DNA of 40,734 bases from an uncultured Chlamydiae bacterium (GCA_945952445.1 CAMFIG010000019.1:1-40734); one strand, 5' to 3'; shown: positions 1-7,630, counted from the stretch's first letter. Translations and numbers: made by a program. Notes: generated by a model from the letters alone, not told the origin.

Positions 1-20
1 TGGGTTTTTAGCTATCTTTT

Positions 21-644
21 TTACCTCGCGCCGAAGGCGGGAGGTGAACATCTACAGCTTTTTTTTTGGATGAGAAGCAGACCTGGGGATTGATGGCGGT
101 TTAGCCAATCGGTATAAGTAACAGACCACTGACAAGGATCTAAAAGGGAGGCCCACTGCATTAAGGCTGTTTTTTCTATAGCGCCTGCCGGATGGCCGGG
201 ATAGCAAGTGATGCTGATCACCCCTCCGGGGGTAAGAAGGTTTTGTGCGTTGGCAAGGCTTTGGAGGGTAGTGGCAAAGTCCGTAGTAATAGATTTATCA
301 GATCCTGGCAAATAGCCTAAATTATAGACTATAAGACGGATGGGATTTAGTAGAACTTCTTCTGGAAACGCAATATGGGATTGTAAAAAGAAATGCACTT
401 TAGACAGTCTACAAGAAGCCTCTTCGGCAAGTCTCTTTTTTGAGCTTTCTATGGCGTCGGGTTGTACGTCAAGGCAGTAGAGAGTTCCTCCGCCTTTTTT
501 GTCTAGAAAGCGGCACAGGGTTAGTGAGTCCTTTCCTCTACCACAAGTGGCGTCAATGACGCAGTCTTGCGGCTGCAGTAGGTTCTCCCAAAACGAGTGG
601 GCAAGATCAAGAGGGGTTGTAAATAATGGGAAATGGGCTCTCAT
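21..644 (-). CDS. SAM-dependent methyltransferase, YtqB/MnmM type
   Basis: A 207-aa class I SAM methyltransferase. The SAM-binding loop (VIDATCGRGKDS) lies at residues 29-40, and the acidic residue that would hold the ribose is in LYCLDV (55-60). The family hallmark NLGYLPGSDKSIT lies at residues 108-120. It is typical of the rRNA-methylase-like family that includes B. subtilis YtqB/MnmM, which methylates nm5U34 of tRNA to mnm5U34; that substrate is inferred here. The length is normal for the family. The start codon lies within one arm of a 7-bp inverted repeat and has no clear ribosome binding site. The gene is divergent from the large helical protein at 816. Confidence 0.8.
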   Translation of the reverse strand: MRAHFPLFTTPLDLAHSFWENLLQPQDCVIDATCGRGKDSLTLCRFLDKKGGGTLYCLDVQPDAIESSKKRLAEEASCRLSKVHFFLQSHIAFPEEVLLNPIRLIVYNLGYLPGSDKSITTDFATTLQSLANAQNLLTPGGVISITCYPGHPAGAIEKTALMQWASLLDPCQWSVTYTDWLNRHQSPGLLLIQKKSCRCSPPAFGAR

Positions 645-665
645 AGGCTACTTTTTTTAGCCTAT
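643..665. repeat. 7-bp inverted repeat over the methyltransferase start codon
   Basis: ATAGGCT (643-649) and AGCCTAT (659-665) are perfect inverted copies separated by 9 bases (ACTTTTTTT). The minus-strand start codon (642-644) overlaps the inner arm, so a hairpin in that mRNA would partly bury the start. It is not followed by a T-run that would make it a good terminator. Confidence 0.4.
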
Positions 666-712
666 TTGTAGCATGGAGCCTATTTCCTTGTCATCTTAAA
701 GACGGTTTTGTG

Positions 713-741
713 TTGATGAATTATATAAAACAAACTAAAAT
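713..741 (+). promoter_or_regulatory. Probable sigma70-type promoter for the 860-aa gene
   Basis: A TTGATG box (713-718) and a TAAAAT box (736-741) are separated by 17 bases. This would start transcription near 748 and leave an AT-rich leader of about 68 nt. An AAGGA ribosome binding site follows at about 805-809 before the ATG at 816. Confidence 0.45.
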
Positions 742-815
742 ACTATTTTCTGTTTATTGTTTGTAAGATTTTTGATATTTTTGTATTAAATAGATGTTTA
801 TATAAAGGACTGGTT

Positions 816-3398
816 ATGAATCCTCTTGTTTCGATTGCAAAAGATCTCATTTCTCTTTCAGAGGGCTTGCGTAGAGGCGAAGCACCTGAGGCACACGCGG
901 TCCAGATACTGATTACAAGGATATGGTCTTTGAAGACAAGTCGGCAGCCTGATATGCGCGCAGAATGCGAGCAGCTCTGCAGGCTGAGTGAACGTGTGGC
1001 TGTTCTGACTTCTGATGATGCGCAGGTTTTGCAAAATATTTTTGCAAAAAGTCTTGGAAAAAATGTTTTGCCCGCTTTGCCTGATGCGGAAAGACAAGAG
1101 ATTTGCAAGGCGGCCCTTCCTTTGATCGCATCAGTCGAAGAAAATATGGACATTTCCTTTCTTTTTGAGGCGGTATCTCACATAGATCCGCGTGAAAGAG
1201 CAAGCTGGCTTCGGATGGCAAAAAACGCATTGGAAGCGATTCCTGATCCTGAGCAGCAGTTGGCTCTGCTAGAGCTCTGTGCTAAGGTCCCGGCATCTTC
1301 CATTGCGCTGGTACTGCATTGTAATGTGCATCTTTTATCTTATGAGGATCGCAAAAAACTTCTCAGCATCTGCATGCATTTACAGATCCCTTCTTTAGAA
1401 GTAAGAGATCTGCTTATAACACAGATGGGATTTGTGTTGCCAAGAGATCACATGGCTCTTTTGAACGCGCTGAGTTATGTTCCGAGCACTCTTTATGGAG
1501 ATGTCTGCTTGCAGGCGCGTTTGTTGCCGGCGGTCGTGCCGATCAATCCATTTCAGGTGATTCGACGGGTGTTGGAGACTCCAAATAGAGTAGTGACCGT
1601 TCATCAGTTTTTACTTAAAGAACTGGATGAGACAAGAGATGGCATAAGGGCTCGTCAGTTGTCTCAAGGTATAACAGAGCATCTGGTCGATTTCCGAGTC
1701 GATATTGACAGTGCTCTTGGGCAAAGGGCCGTCGAAGTTTTTTCTGTTTCAGATCCTACCAAATTAAAAAATCCTTATGCTATCTATGCTAAGCTGAAAC
1801 AGTGGGGAAAACAGCCGATCCCTAAAGTTATGCCGCCTGCTGTAAGAATTCGATCAGAGTATTATCATTTGGATCCTGTAACCATTGCCGAACAAAAGCC
1901 TGTAGCAATCAAGCGTTCAGAGCTGCCGCCGATTGTTACAAGGGAAGCTTTTGCAGGGCTATGGACAGCTATGGAAACTCGTCTAAATAGATTGGGAGAA
2001 GTAGAGCGTGCCGGAGTGATGCGCTACATTCAAGATGCTGTGGGAGGCTTGTCTTTTGCAAGGATAAAAAGCGATGCATTGGATAACCAATATATCCGAG
2101 ATTTATTCCGGATCCCTGAAGATCCGCACAGTCTAGTTCGCCAGGATACGGCCTATTTGTATGCCATTATCCGATATGCTATGAATCTTTCCGACCATTT
2201 AGAGCCGGGACGGCTACTTTCCGAAAGAGAAGAATATCTTATACGCGTCTTTTCCTCTATTCAGGGCTGCCCTGCAGGCAGGTCCGGGGGGATTGTGACT
2301 GCCTATAACTGCTTGCCTATGGCGGGTAGATACCCAAGCCATATGGGGGCGGATGTGCGAAGCCATCGGGAGGCTCGTTCTTTTTTGCTGGGTGTCCTTG
2401 CCAATTCTGTTGGGAACATTGTTGAAAGCCCAGGTCCTTTGATGCAGGCATGGTCCGGGGAAAGGGCCCCAGAGCAGCTATCGCATTATTCTAAGTATAT
2501 TAAAAATAGCATAGCCCGCTTTGTTGGGATGGAGCATGCGATAGAATTTGACGCGAGTACAGGCGTTTTACCTGATGTTCTTGTCAATAAACCTCTCCAA
2601 GAGCTTTTACAGATTTTTTATCGGCATTATAAGCCTCAAGACCTAGTCCAAGCGCTCCAACAGCAGCTTCGTTCTTTGTCTTTAGAAGAGCAGCAAAGAG
2701 TATGTGAATCGATCCAAGCTTTATGTGAAGAGCTTTTACCAGAAAGTATTGCTGGGAATGAAGAAGAAGACCCATCGGAATTTCTTTACAATGTAGCGTA
2801 TACGGATGAAACTTTAGAAACAGTCCAAGGATACTCTCTTACAGATAAGGGAGCGATTAGCTTATTGAGAGCGACAGGTCTTGTGAAGAAGGCTTTTTCT
2901 CAAGAGCAGCGTCCTATAGAGTTGCTTATGAGTGCATTAGAATATTTTACTTTGGAAGACAAAGATCAGGCTCTTCATCTATTTCAGCAGATACCGACTT
3001 CTTTGAAAAACAAAGTCTTTGAAGGGGTGTATGTAGTTGCTAAGCAGGCAGGGATCATAAGAGATCCGGTACATCCTTGTTATGGAGAGTTCGCGTTCTA
3101 TGAAAAAGAAGGTATGCGCATAGGGAATGACTTCAAGAAATTAGCTATCTGCTGGGCTCTATTATCCGCAAGTAAAGATATGCTGCCGGCTAACTTAGAA
3201 CTAGTGAACCAGATCTTATCTCTTTTGCCTCACAACCTGCAATCTTTAGTGAATATGGGGACGCAAAGAGAAGATAGTGCTAGGATTTCAGCTCTACAAG
3301 CTGCTATGAATTCGATTCACTTGTTGGGTTTTTTGTACGAAGACCTAAGTCCTGAGAATATGGCGCTATTTATACGGGAAAATGCTAGAGCCTTGTGA
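816..3398 (+). CDS. Large helical protein of unknown function, paralog of the 1321-aa protein at 36661-40626
   Basis: This 860-aa protein has no signal peptide or membrane segment. It is rich in leucine-based amphipathic helices, suggesting an alpha-solenoid (HEAT/ARM-like) fold, though I recognise no named domain. It aligns almost end to end with residues 1 to about 840 of the minus-strand protein at 36661-40626. Shared blocks include the N-terminus (PL.SIAKDL), KAALPLIASVEE, SYEDR, VAYTDET and SLTDKG.ISLLRATGL. One motif stands out as nearly invariant: SIQGCPAGRSGGIV at about 481-494, followed by AYNCLP. The paralog continues for roughly 480 more residues where this one stops (..RENARAL), so this copy is C-terminally short. 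The start has a good AAGGA site. Function unknown. Confidence 0.8.
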   Translation: MNPLVSIAKDLISLSEGLRRGEAPEAHAVQILITRIWSLKTSRQPDMRAECEQLCRLSERVAVLTSDDAQVLQNIFAKSLGKNVLPALPDAERQEICKAALPLIASVEENMDISFLFEAVSHIDPRERASWLRMAKNALEAIPDPEQQLALLELCAKVPASSIALVLHCNVHLLSYEDRKKLLSICMHLQIPSLEVRDLLITQMGFVLPRDHMALLNALSYVPSTLYGDVCLQARLLPAVVPINPFQVIRRVLETPNRVVTVHQFLLKELDETRDGIRARQLSQGITEHLVDFRVDIDSALGQRAVEVFSVSDPTKLKNPYAIYAKLKQWGKQPIPKVMPPAVRIRSEYYHLDPVTIAEQKPVAIKRSELPPIVTREAFAGLWTAMETRLNRLGEVERAGVMRYIQDAVGGLSFARIKSDALDNQYIRDLFRIPEDPHSLVRQDTAYLYAIIRYAMNLSDHLEPGRLLSEREEYLIRVFSSIQGCPAGRSGGIVTAYNCLPMAGRYPSHMGADVRSHREARSFLLGVLANSVGNIVESPGPLMQAWSGERAPEQLSHYSKYIKNSIARFVGMEHAIEFDASTGVLPDVLVNKPLQELLQIFYRHYKPQDLVQALQQQLRSLSLEEQQRVCESIQALCEELLPESIAGNEEEDPSEFLYNVAYTDETLETVQGYSLTDKGAISLLRATGLVKKAFSQEQRPIELLMSALEYFTLEDKDQALHLFQQIPTSLKNKVFEGVYVVAKQAGIIRDPVHPCYGEFAFYEKEGMRIGNDFKKLAICWALLSASKDMLPANLELVNQILSLLPHNLQSLVNMGTQREDSARISALQAAMNSIHLLGFLYEDLSPENMALFIRENARAL

Positions 3399-3471
3399 AA
3401 AATGATTCCTCTATAACCAATCTTCATTTTCCAGTGCATTGGGACATTTTTAAATTGGCACTACAAATTTC

Positions 3472-3500
3472 TTGCTCGCAATCGACCTTCTGTTTATGAT
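3472..3500 (+). promoter_or_regulatory. Promoter of tRNA-Val
   Basis: TTGCTC (3472-3477) and TATGAT (3495-3500) are separated by exactly 17 bases, placing the start of transcription about 10 nt before the tRNA. The ThrRS-like gene begins only about 37 nt after the tRNA with no terminator between them, so this promoter may also drive the whole thrS-like/infC operon. Confidence 0.55.
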
Positions 3501-3516
3501 TGCTGCCGAAATCGTT

Positions 3517-3590
3517 GGGGTATTAGCTCAGTTGGTTAGAGCGCCACGTTGACATCGTGGAGGTCGGCTGTTCGAGTCAGCCATATCCCA
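3517..3590 (+). tRNA. tRNA-Val (GAC)
   Basis: A 74-nt cloverleaf. The acceptor stem GGGGTAT pairs with ATATCCC (one G-U pair), with discriminator A at 3590. The D arm contains AGCTCAGTTGGTTAGAGC. The anticodon stem CCACG/CGTGG closes the loop TTGACAT, giving anticodon GAC (3551-3553). The T arm contains GTTCGAGTC. The 3' CCA is not encoded, so it must be added by a nucleotidyltransferase. Confidence 0.93.
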
Positions 3591-3626
3591 AGCCTTCTAA
3601 TTTATTCTATTTTTTAGGTTTTGTGC

Positions 3627-5189
3627 ATGAAAAGAGAAGAAGATTTGCTCTCCGCTGTGCGCAAGGCTTCTGCTCATGTTCTAGCCTTTGCTGTAAAAGA
3701 TTTATTCCCTCACACGCTTCTTTTGGGGGGAGGGGTTACTTCTTTGGGTTTCTATTATGATTTCGCATTTCCTTTTCATTTTCAAGATATCTTTTTACGG
3801 CAAATCGAAGATAGGATGCTGGCGTTGATTCGGGAAAAGCAGCCGATTTGTGTTAAGCAAATGGTGCCTTTTAGCGCAAAAGAGCTCTTTACTTTTCACG
3901 GAGAGCGGTTTCTTGCTATGTATGCAGAGGCGTCCTCGGAGTCTTTATTATCTTTATTCCAGATGGGATCTAGGGTGGGTCTTTTTGAGGAAGAAGAAAG
4001 TATTGAACATACGGGGTTGATCCGTGTGGTAAAGCTCTTAGAGAGCGAGGATATTGGAAAAAAAGAGGGTATGTCCATTACTAGAATTTATGGAACGGCT
4101 TTTTTAGATAAGAAGGGTTTAAAAGATTTTTTGAAAAAATACGAGCATTGGCCTGAAGTGTCTCATATGACTCAAGGGAAAAATCTGCAGCTTTTTTTTG
4201 CTTTGCAAGAAGAGTTATGGGGATGGATGCCGAGAGGAGTGTCCGTGCACAAAGCTTTATATGCTTTTTTTTGCCGGCAAATGCAGCGATCTGGTTTTTT
4301 GCCTGTACAAACCCTTGCTTGTATCCGAGAAGAGGATAGGGGAAGTATATGCGCTTTGCATGGGGAGGTTTGCAGGCAACTGTCTGAAAACCAAAAAAAT
4401 GCGATTCGCGTTTTTGAGGGTATAGCAATAGAGGCGTCCGAAAGGGCAGATACTCTTGCTGGGCTTTTTTTAACGCAAACTATGACCGGAAGTATATGTC
4501 ATATATTTTGCTTGGAATCATCGCTTTTAGAAGAATGCATTTCTTACTTGCTTTTCATGAGTAAAATCTTTAAAATCCTGGGCTTTGAGTTTGATCTTGT
4601 GCTTTTGTGCCAAGCAAAGCGCCAGGAAAGAGAAAGAAACCTTTTTATAGAAGCAATGCGACAGCTCTCTTTCTCTTGGACAGAAGAACGGGGCAAATGC
4701 TCTAGAGTGCGATTGGAATGGAGGGTTCGAGATTCCTTCCAGCGCAGATGGAACATGGCTTACCTAGAGGTCTTGAATAAGGCTGAGGCTTTGGTAGGGT
4801 TTTCTGGATCTGCGTTTGTTTCTTTAGAGCGCTGGGTTGCGCTGATGTTGGAAAGAGGGGAGTTGCCATTTTGGGTTTGCCCTGAGCAGGTTCGAGTGTT
4901 GCCTGTCAATGCAAAGCTAGATGGGTATGCGCAGGAAATTGCGGAAATCCTTGAAAAAGAGGGCTTCCGTGTGGTATATGAGTCAGGAAAAAGCCCTCTT
5001 TCAGAGCGTGTCCATCAGGCTATGAAAATGAAAGTGCCTTTTCTGGCTGTAGTAGGAGAAAAGGAAGCTTCCTCCCGCGCTGTAGTATTGCGCAGATGTG
5101 AGGAAGCGGGTTCGCAATCGATGCAGATTGAAGAAGCTGTGAGATTGCTAGAAAGTACATTAAAAGGGAGTTACTACTCTGAACTGTAG
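3627..5189 (+). CDS. Degenerate threonyl-tRNA synthetase-like protein (catalytically dead ThrRS paralog)
   Basis: A 520-aa protein collinear with ThrRS from the editing domain to the C-terminus. It has no N-terminal TGS domain. The editing region keeps SAHVLAFAVKDLFPHT...GFYYD and RIYGTAF but replaces the first editing His (HSxAH becomes KASAH). In the core, ThrRS motif 2 (YRNEPSGALHGL) aligns without gaps to EASERADTLAGL, losing the catalytic Arg, and FTQDDAHIFC becomes MTGSICHIFC. The motif 3 zinc His is replaced by Ser, although SLER is kept. The anticodon-binding domain is the best preserved part (PFWVCPEQVRVLPV...VPFLAVVGEKEA). It sits exactly where thrS precedes infC in many bacteria. 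ATG 3627 is chosen over TTG 3621 because of the AGG 8 nt upstream. Aminoacylation is very unlikely; tRNA binding or regulation of the operon is possible but unproven. Confidence 0.8.
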   Translation: MKREEDLLSAVRKASAHVLAFAVKDLFPHTLLLGGGVTSLGFYYDFAFPFHFQDIFLRQIEDRMLALIREKQPICVKQMVPFSAKELFTFHGERFLAMYAEASSESLLSLFQMGSRVGLFEEEESIEHTGLIRVVKLLESEDIGKKEGMSITRIYGTAFLDKKGLKDFLKKYEHWPEVSHMTQGKNLQLFFALQEELWGWMPRGVSVHKALYAFFCRQMQRSGFLPVQTLACIREEDRGSICALHGEVCRQLSENQKNAIRVFEGIAIEASERADTLAGLFLTQTMTGSICHIFCLESSLLEECISYLLFMSKIFKILGFEFDLVLLCQAKRQERERNLFIEAMRQLSFSWTEERGKCSRVRLEWRVRDSFQRRWNMAYLEVLNKAEALVGFSGSAFVSLERWVALMLERGELPFWVCPEQVRVLPVNAKLDGYAQEIAEILEKEGFRVVYESGKSPLSERVHQAMKMKVPFLAVVGEKEASSRAVVLRRCEEAGSQSMQIEEAVRLLESTLKGSYYSEL

Positions 5190-5742
5190 AATCAATAGAG
5201 AAATACGCGCAGCGAAAGTTCGTGTCATTGATAAAGATGGGGGCCAGTTGGGAGTGCTCTCTGTCATGGATGCTATTGCTCGTGCTGAGCAAGCGGGGTT
5301 GGACCTTGTAGAAATCGCTCCAAATGCAGAACCGCCTGTGTGTAAGATTATCGATTACGGCAAGTATCGATACCAAGTAACGAAAAAAGAAAAAGAAAGT
5401 AAAAAGTCCCAACACCAAGTAAAGGTGAAAGAGATTAAAATTAAGCCTATGACTGACATGCATGATATCCAAGTTAAGGAAAAGCATGCTCGTGAGTTTA
5501 TAGCTAAAGGGAACAAAGTTCGCATTACATGTGTATTCCGGGGAAGAGAGCTTCTCCATCCCGAAATCGGGCTAAAAGCAGTGCATAATATCTGTGAACA
5601 TCTTTCAGATATTGCAACTCCGGAATCGGATGCAAAACTATTAGGTCGCAATTTGTCGGTTGTTCTTGCTCCAGGAGGAAAAAAGAAAGTCAGTACTCCG
5701 GAAAAAGCAAGCCCATCGACGGAAACAAAGAATTCGGTGTAA
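5179..5742 (+). CDS. infC: Translation initiation factor IF-3
   Basis: IF-3 binds the 30S subunit, prevents premature joining of 50S and checks the initiator tRNA and start codon. Both domains are present: RINREIRAAKVRVID...LVEIAPNAEPPVCKIIDYGK (N-domain) and VKEIKIKPMTD...KGNKVRITCVFRGRE (C-domain), with a short charged tail. The homologous N-terminus (..LN.RIN..IRA) lies upstream of any ATG, GTG or TTG in frame; the first ATG (5272) would cut deep into the N-domain, and GGG precedes it at 5248. I place the start at CTG 5179, which has the strong AAGGGAG site at 5164-5170 ending 8 nt upstream. The start then overlaps the last codons of the ThrRS-like gene. The exact start codon is inferred. 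Confidence 0.85.
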   Translation: MNCRINREIRAAKVRVIDKDGGQLGVLSVMDAIARAEQAGLDLVEIAPNAEPPVCKIIDYGKYRYQVTKKEKESKKSQHQVKVKEIKIKPMTDMHDIQVKEKHAREFIAKGNKVRITCVFRGRELLHPEIGLKAVHNICEHLSDIATPESDAKLLGRNLSVVLAPGGKKKVSTPEKASPSTETKNSV

Positions 5743-5774
5743 GAGTTCGAATCAACAGCGGGAGATAAAGAAAC

Positions 5775-5972
5775 GTGACAAAAGTGAAAACAAGAAAAGC
5801 TGTGAAAGCTCGATTTAAAGTCACAGCAACGGGAAAGCTTTTAATGAGCCATCCGGGTAAAAGGCATATCTTGACGAAGAAGTCGTCAAAACGCAAACGA
5901 CAGCTTAGAAAGCAGTCTGTCGTGAATAAAGCACAAACGAAAACCTATGCACGCCTTATGGGTGTTGCTTAA
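5775..5972 (+). CDS. rpmI: 50S ribosomal protein L35
   Basis: A 65-aa very basic protein with the L35 signature: [19 protein letters not shown] near the N-terminus, then [16 protein letters not shown]. It sits 32 nt after infC and 23 nt before rplT, as in the standard IF3-L35-L20 operon. It starts with GTG, with GGGAG about 9 nt upstream. The length is typical for the family. Confidence 0.93.
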   Translation: MTKVKTRKAVKARFKVTATGKLLMSHPGKRHILTKKSSKRKRQLRKQSVVNKAQTKTYARLMGVA

Positions 5973-5995
5973 ATTTAAAGATTGGAGAATAGCAC

Positions 5996-6352
5996 ATGGT
6001 TAGAGTCACAAACGCAGTGGCTACCCATCGCAGAAAGAAAAGATTGCTTAAACAAGCTAAAGGTTTTGTAGGCGATCGAAAAAATCACCTTCGTCTGACT
6101 TCAGATGCGGTGATGGCTGCAATGGCAAACAATTATCGTCACAGAAAACAAAGAAAAAGAGATTTTCGCAGACTTTGGACAATTCGACTTGGAGTCGCAG
6201 CGAAAATCAATGGTATTTCCTACAGCAAGTTGATTCATGGACTGAAGAAGGCTGGATGCGCTTTGAACCGTAAAGTGCTTTCCGATATGGCTATCCGAGA
6301 TCCAAATAGTTTTGCTGCAATTGCAGGGACTGCAAAAGAAGCCTTAGCATAA
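5996..6352 (+). CDS. rplT: 50S ribosomal protein L20
   Basis: A 118-aa protein of normal L20 length, an early 23S rRNA-binding assembly protein. Family motifs seen: RVTNAVATHRRKKRLLKQAKGF, YRHRKQRKRDFRRLW, INGISYSKLIHGLKKAG and LSDMAIRDP. The start ATG at 5996 is preceded by TTGGAGA. In E. coli, L20 represses its own operon by binding the rpmI leader; no such leader structure was traced here. A probable terminator or attenuator follows at 6371-6413, before pheS. Confidence 0.95.
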   Translation: MVRVTNAVATHRRKKRLLKQAKGFVGDRKNHLRLTSDAVMAAMANNYRHRKQRKRDFRRLWTIRLGVAAKINGISYSKLIHGLKKAGCALNRKVLSDMAIRDPNSFAAIAGTAKEALA

Positions 6353-6370
6353 CATCATAAGACACCTTAA

Positions 6371-6413
6371 GGCCTATGTTTAGTTTAGTCTAGACATAGG
6401 CTTTTATTTTTTT
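6371..6413 (+). terminator. Intrinsic terminator/attenuator between rplT and pheS
   Basis: GCCTATGT (6372-6379) and ACATAGGC (6394-6401) form a perfect 8-bp stem with a 14-nt loop. It is followed at once by a 12-base T-rich run (TTTTATTTTTTT). The pheS ribosome binding site (GAGAGGA) begins immediately after the T-run, so this element can set how much pheS mRNA is made. Confidence 0.75.
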
Positions 6414-6424
6414 GAGAGGATCCT

Positions 6425-7444
6425 TTGGAAGAAAAAATTTTATCCCTCAAGCATGCTTTCCAACAAGAACTCAGCTCACTGCATTCTTCTCAAGATGTAG
6501 AGAACTTAAAAGTAAAATACCTCGGAAAAAAAGGTCCGGTACAAGACCTTATGGTTTCTCTGCGCTCTTGTACTCCAGAAGAAAGACCTTTATTAGGAAA
6601 GCAGATCAATGATCTAAAAAATGAACTTTCCGAGCTCTGCGACCAAGCTTTTTCCGGCTTTTTACAGGCAGAATTATCTAGCCGCATGGAACAAGAAAAA
6701 ATCGATGTTACGCTTCCCGGTAGAAGGCATTTTTTCGGAAGAAAACATCCTATTATTCGTTTGCGCGATGAGGTCATTGCTATTCTTTCCAGTATGGGAT
6801 TTTCTGTGCAGTATGGCCCCGACATGGACTCTGATTACTATAATTATGAAGGGCTCAACTTCCCCGCAGATCATCCGGCAAGAGACATGCAAGATACTTT
6901 CTATATCACAAATAATCTGCTCTTGCGCTCGCATACTTCGAATACGCAATTGCGAGTGATGGAATCGCACCAGCCTCCGATTCGAATCATAGCACCCGGT
7001 ACGGTCTATCGCAATGAGACAATCAGCGCGCGCTCTCATGTGTTTTTTCATCAAGTAGAGGGGTTGTATGTAGACAAGAATGTCTCCTTTGCCGACCTTT
7101 TGTCTACCATGGATGAATTTTGGAGCAAGCTATTTAAAACCCACGTCAAGACTCGCTTTCGTCCAAGTTACTTTCCTTTTGTTGAACCTGGAATGGAAGT
7201 GGATATTCAATGCTCTTCCTGCCAAGGATCTGGATGTCGTCTTTGCAAACATACGGGATGGTTAGAAGTAGCAGGTGCTGGAATGGTCCATCCAGAAGTA
7301 TTAAAAAATGGAGGCATTGATCCAGAGGTGTATTCTGGCTTTGCCTGGGGAATGGGGCTGGAGCGTTTAGCTATGCTTCTCTATGGAATTAAGGATATCC
7401 GCTTGTTCACAGAAAACGATCTTCGTTTTTTGGAACAGTTTTGA
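6425..7444 (+). CDS. pheS: Phenylalanyl-tRNA synthetase alpha subunit
   Basis: A 339-aa class II synthetase alpha subunit that, with PheT, charges tRNA-Phe. The N-terminal coiled coil contains VKYLGKKGPVQDLM. The catalytic core has HPARDMQDTFY, RIIAPGTVYRNE with HVFFHQVEGLYVD (motif 2 region), FRPSYFPFVEPGMEVDI, the cysteine cluster CSSCQGSGCRLC, and GFAWGMGLERLAMLLYGI.DIR.F (motif 3). It starts with TTG 6425, with GAGAGGA 4 nt upstream. pheT is not in this window, so the two subunits are not encoded together here. A terminator-like hairpin precedes the gene. Confidence 0.95.
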   Translation: MEEKILSLKHAFQQELSSLHSSQDVENLKVKYLGKKGPVQDLMVSLRSCTPEERPLLGKQINDLKNELSELCDQAFSGFLQAELSSRMEQEKIDVTLPGRRHFFGRKHPIIRLRDEVIAILSSMGFSVQYGPDMDSDYYNYEGLNFPADHPARDMQDTFYITNNLLLRSHTSNTQLRVMESHQPPIRIIAPGTVYRNETISARSHVFFHQVEGLYVDKNVSFADLLSTMDEFWSKLFKTHVKTRFRPSYFPFVEPGMEVDIQCSSCQGSGCRLCKHTGWLEVAGAGMVHPEVLKNGGIDPEVYSGFAWGMGLERLAMLLYGIKDIRLFTENDLRFLEQF

Positions 7445-7472
7445 TTGATTTTTTTTCTTCAGTTGTTATAAT
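7445..7472 (+). promoter_or_regulatory. Promoter of tRNA-Ser
   Basis: TTGATT (7445-7450) and a perfect TATAAT (7467-7472) are 16 bases apart, directly upstream of the tRNA at 7488. The -35 box starts at the last base of the pheS stop codon region. Confidence 0.65.
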
Positions 7473-7487
7473 CCTTCTTTCTTTTAC

Positions 7488-7574
7488 GGAAGAGTGGCAG
7501 AGTGGCCTAATGCGGCTGTCTTGAAAACAGCAGTCCCTTCGCGGGGACCGTGGGTTCGAATCCTACCTCTTCCG
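7488..7574 (+). tRNA. tRNA-Ser (TGA)
   Basis: An 87-nt class II tRNA with a long variable arm. The acceptor stem GGAAGAG pairs with CTCTTCC, with discriminator G at 7574. The anticodon stem GCTGT/ACAGC closes the loop CTTGAAA, giving anticodon TGA (7522-7524). The variable arm contains CAGTCCCTTCGCGGGGACCG, and the T arm contains GGGTTCGAATCC. CCA is not encoded. Confidence 0.95.
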
Positions 7575-7592
7575 AAGTAGAAACCAATTCGT

Positions 7593-7630
7593 ACCCTTGC
7601 CTCTTCTGGGAGAGCAAGGGTTTCGATTTT
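7593..7630 (+). terminator. Terminator after tRNA-Ser
   Basis: ACCCTTG and CAAGGGT arms, extended by CTCT/AGAG with one bulged C, form a long stem around a TCTGGG loop. The following TTTCGATTTT tract is T-rich. It closes the single-gene tRNA-Ser unit. The rest of the 7575-7881 gap holds no recognisable gene apart from the operator region at 7831-7876. Confidence 0.65.

Noticed and set aside
28-48. GC-rich hairpin (CCTCCCGCC/GGCGCGAGG with one mismatch) at the end of the methyltransferase gene
   Set aside because: No T-run follows directly in either direction, and it lies inside the coding sequence, so I do not call it a terminator.
743-1230. Three minus-strand open frames opposite the start of the 860-aa gene
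   Set aside because: They are antisense shadows of a gene that has a full-length paralog elsewhere in the window; none has a recognisable domain or ribosome binding site.
3500-3630. T-box or other tRNA-sensing leader before the ThrRS-like gene
   Set aside because: No T-box consensus or long structured leader exists; the space is filled by tRNA-Val and a 37-nt spacer.
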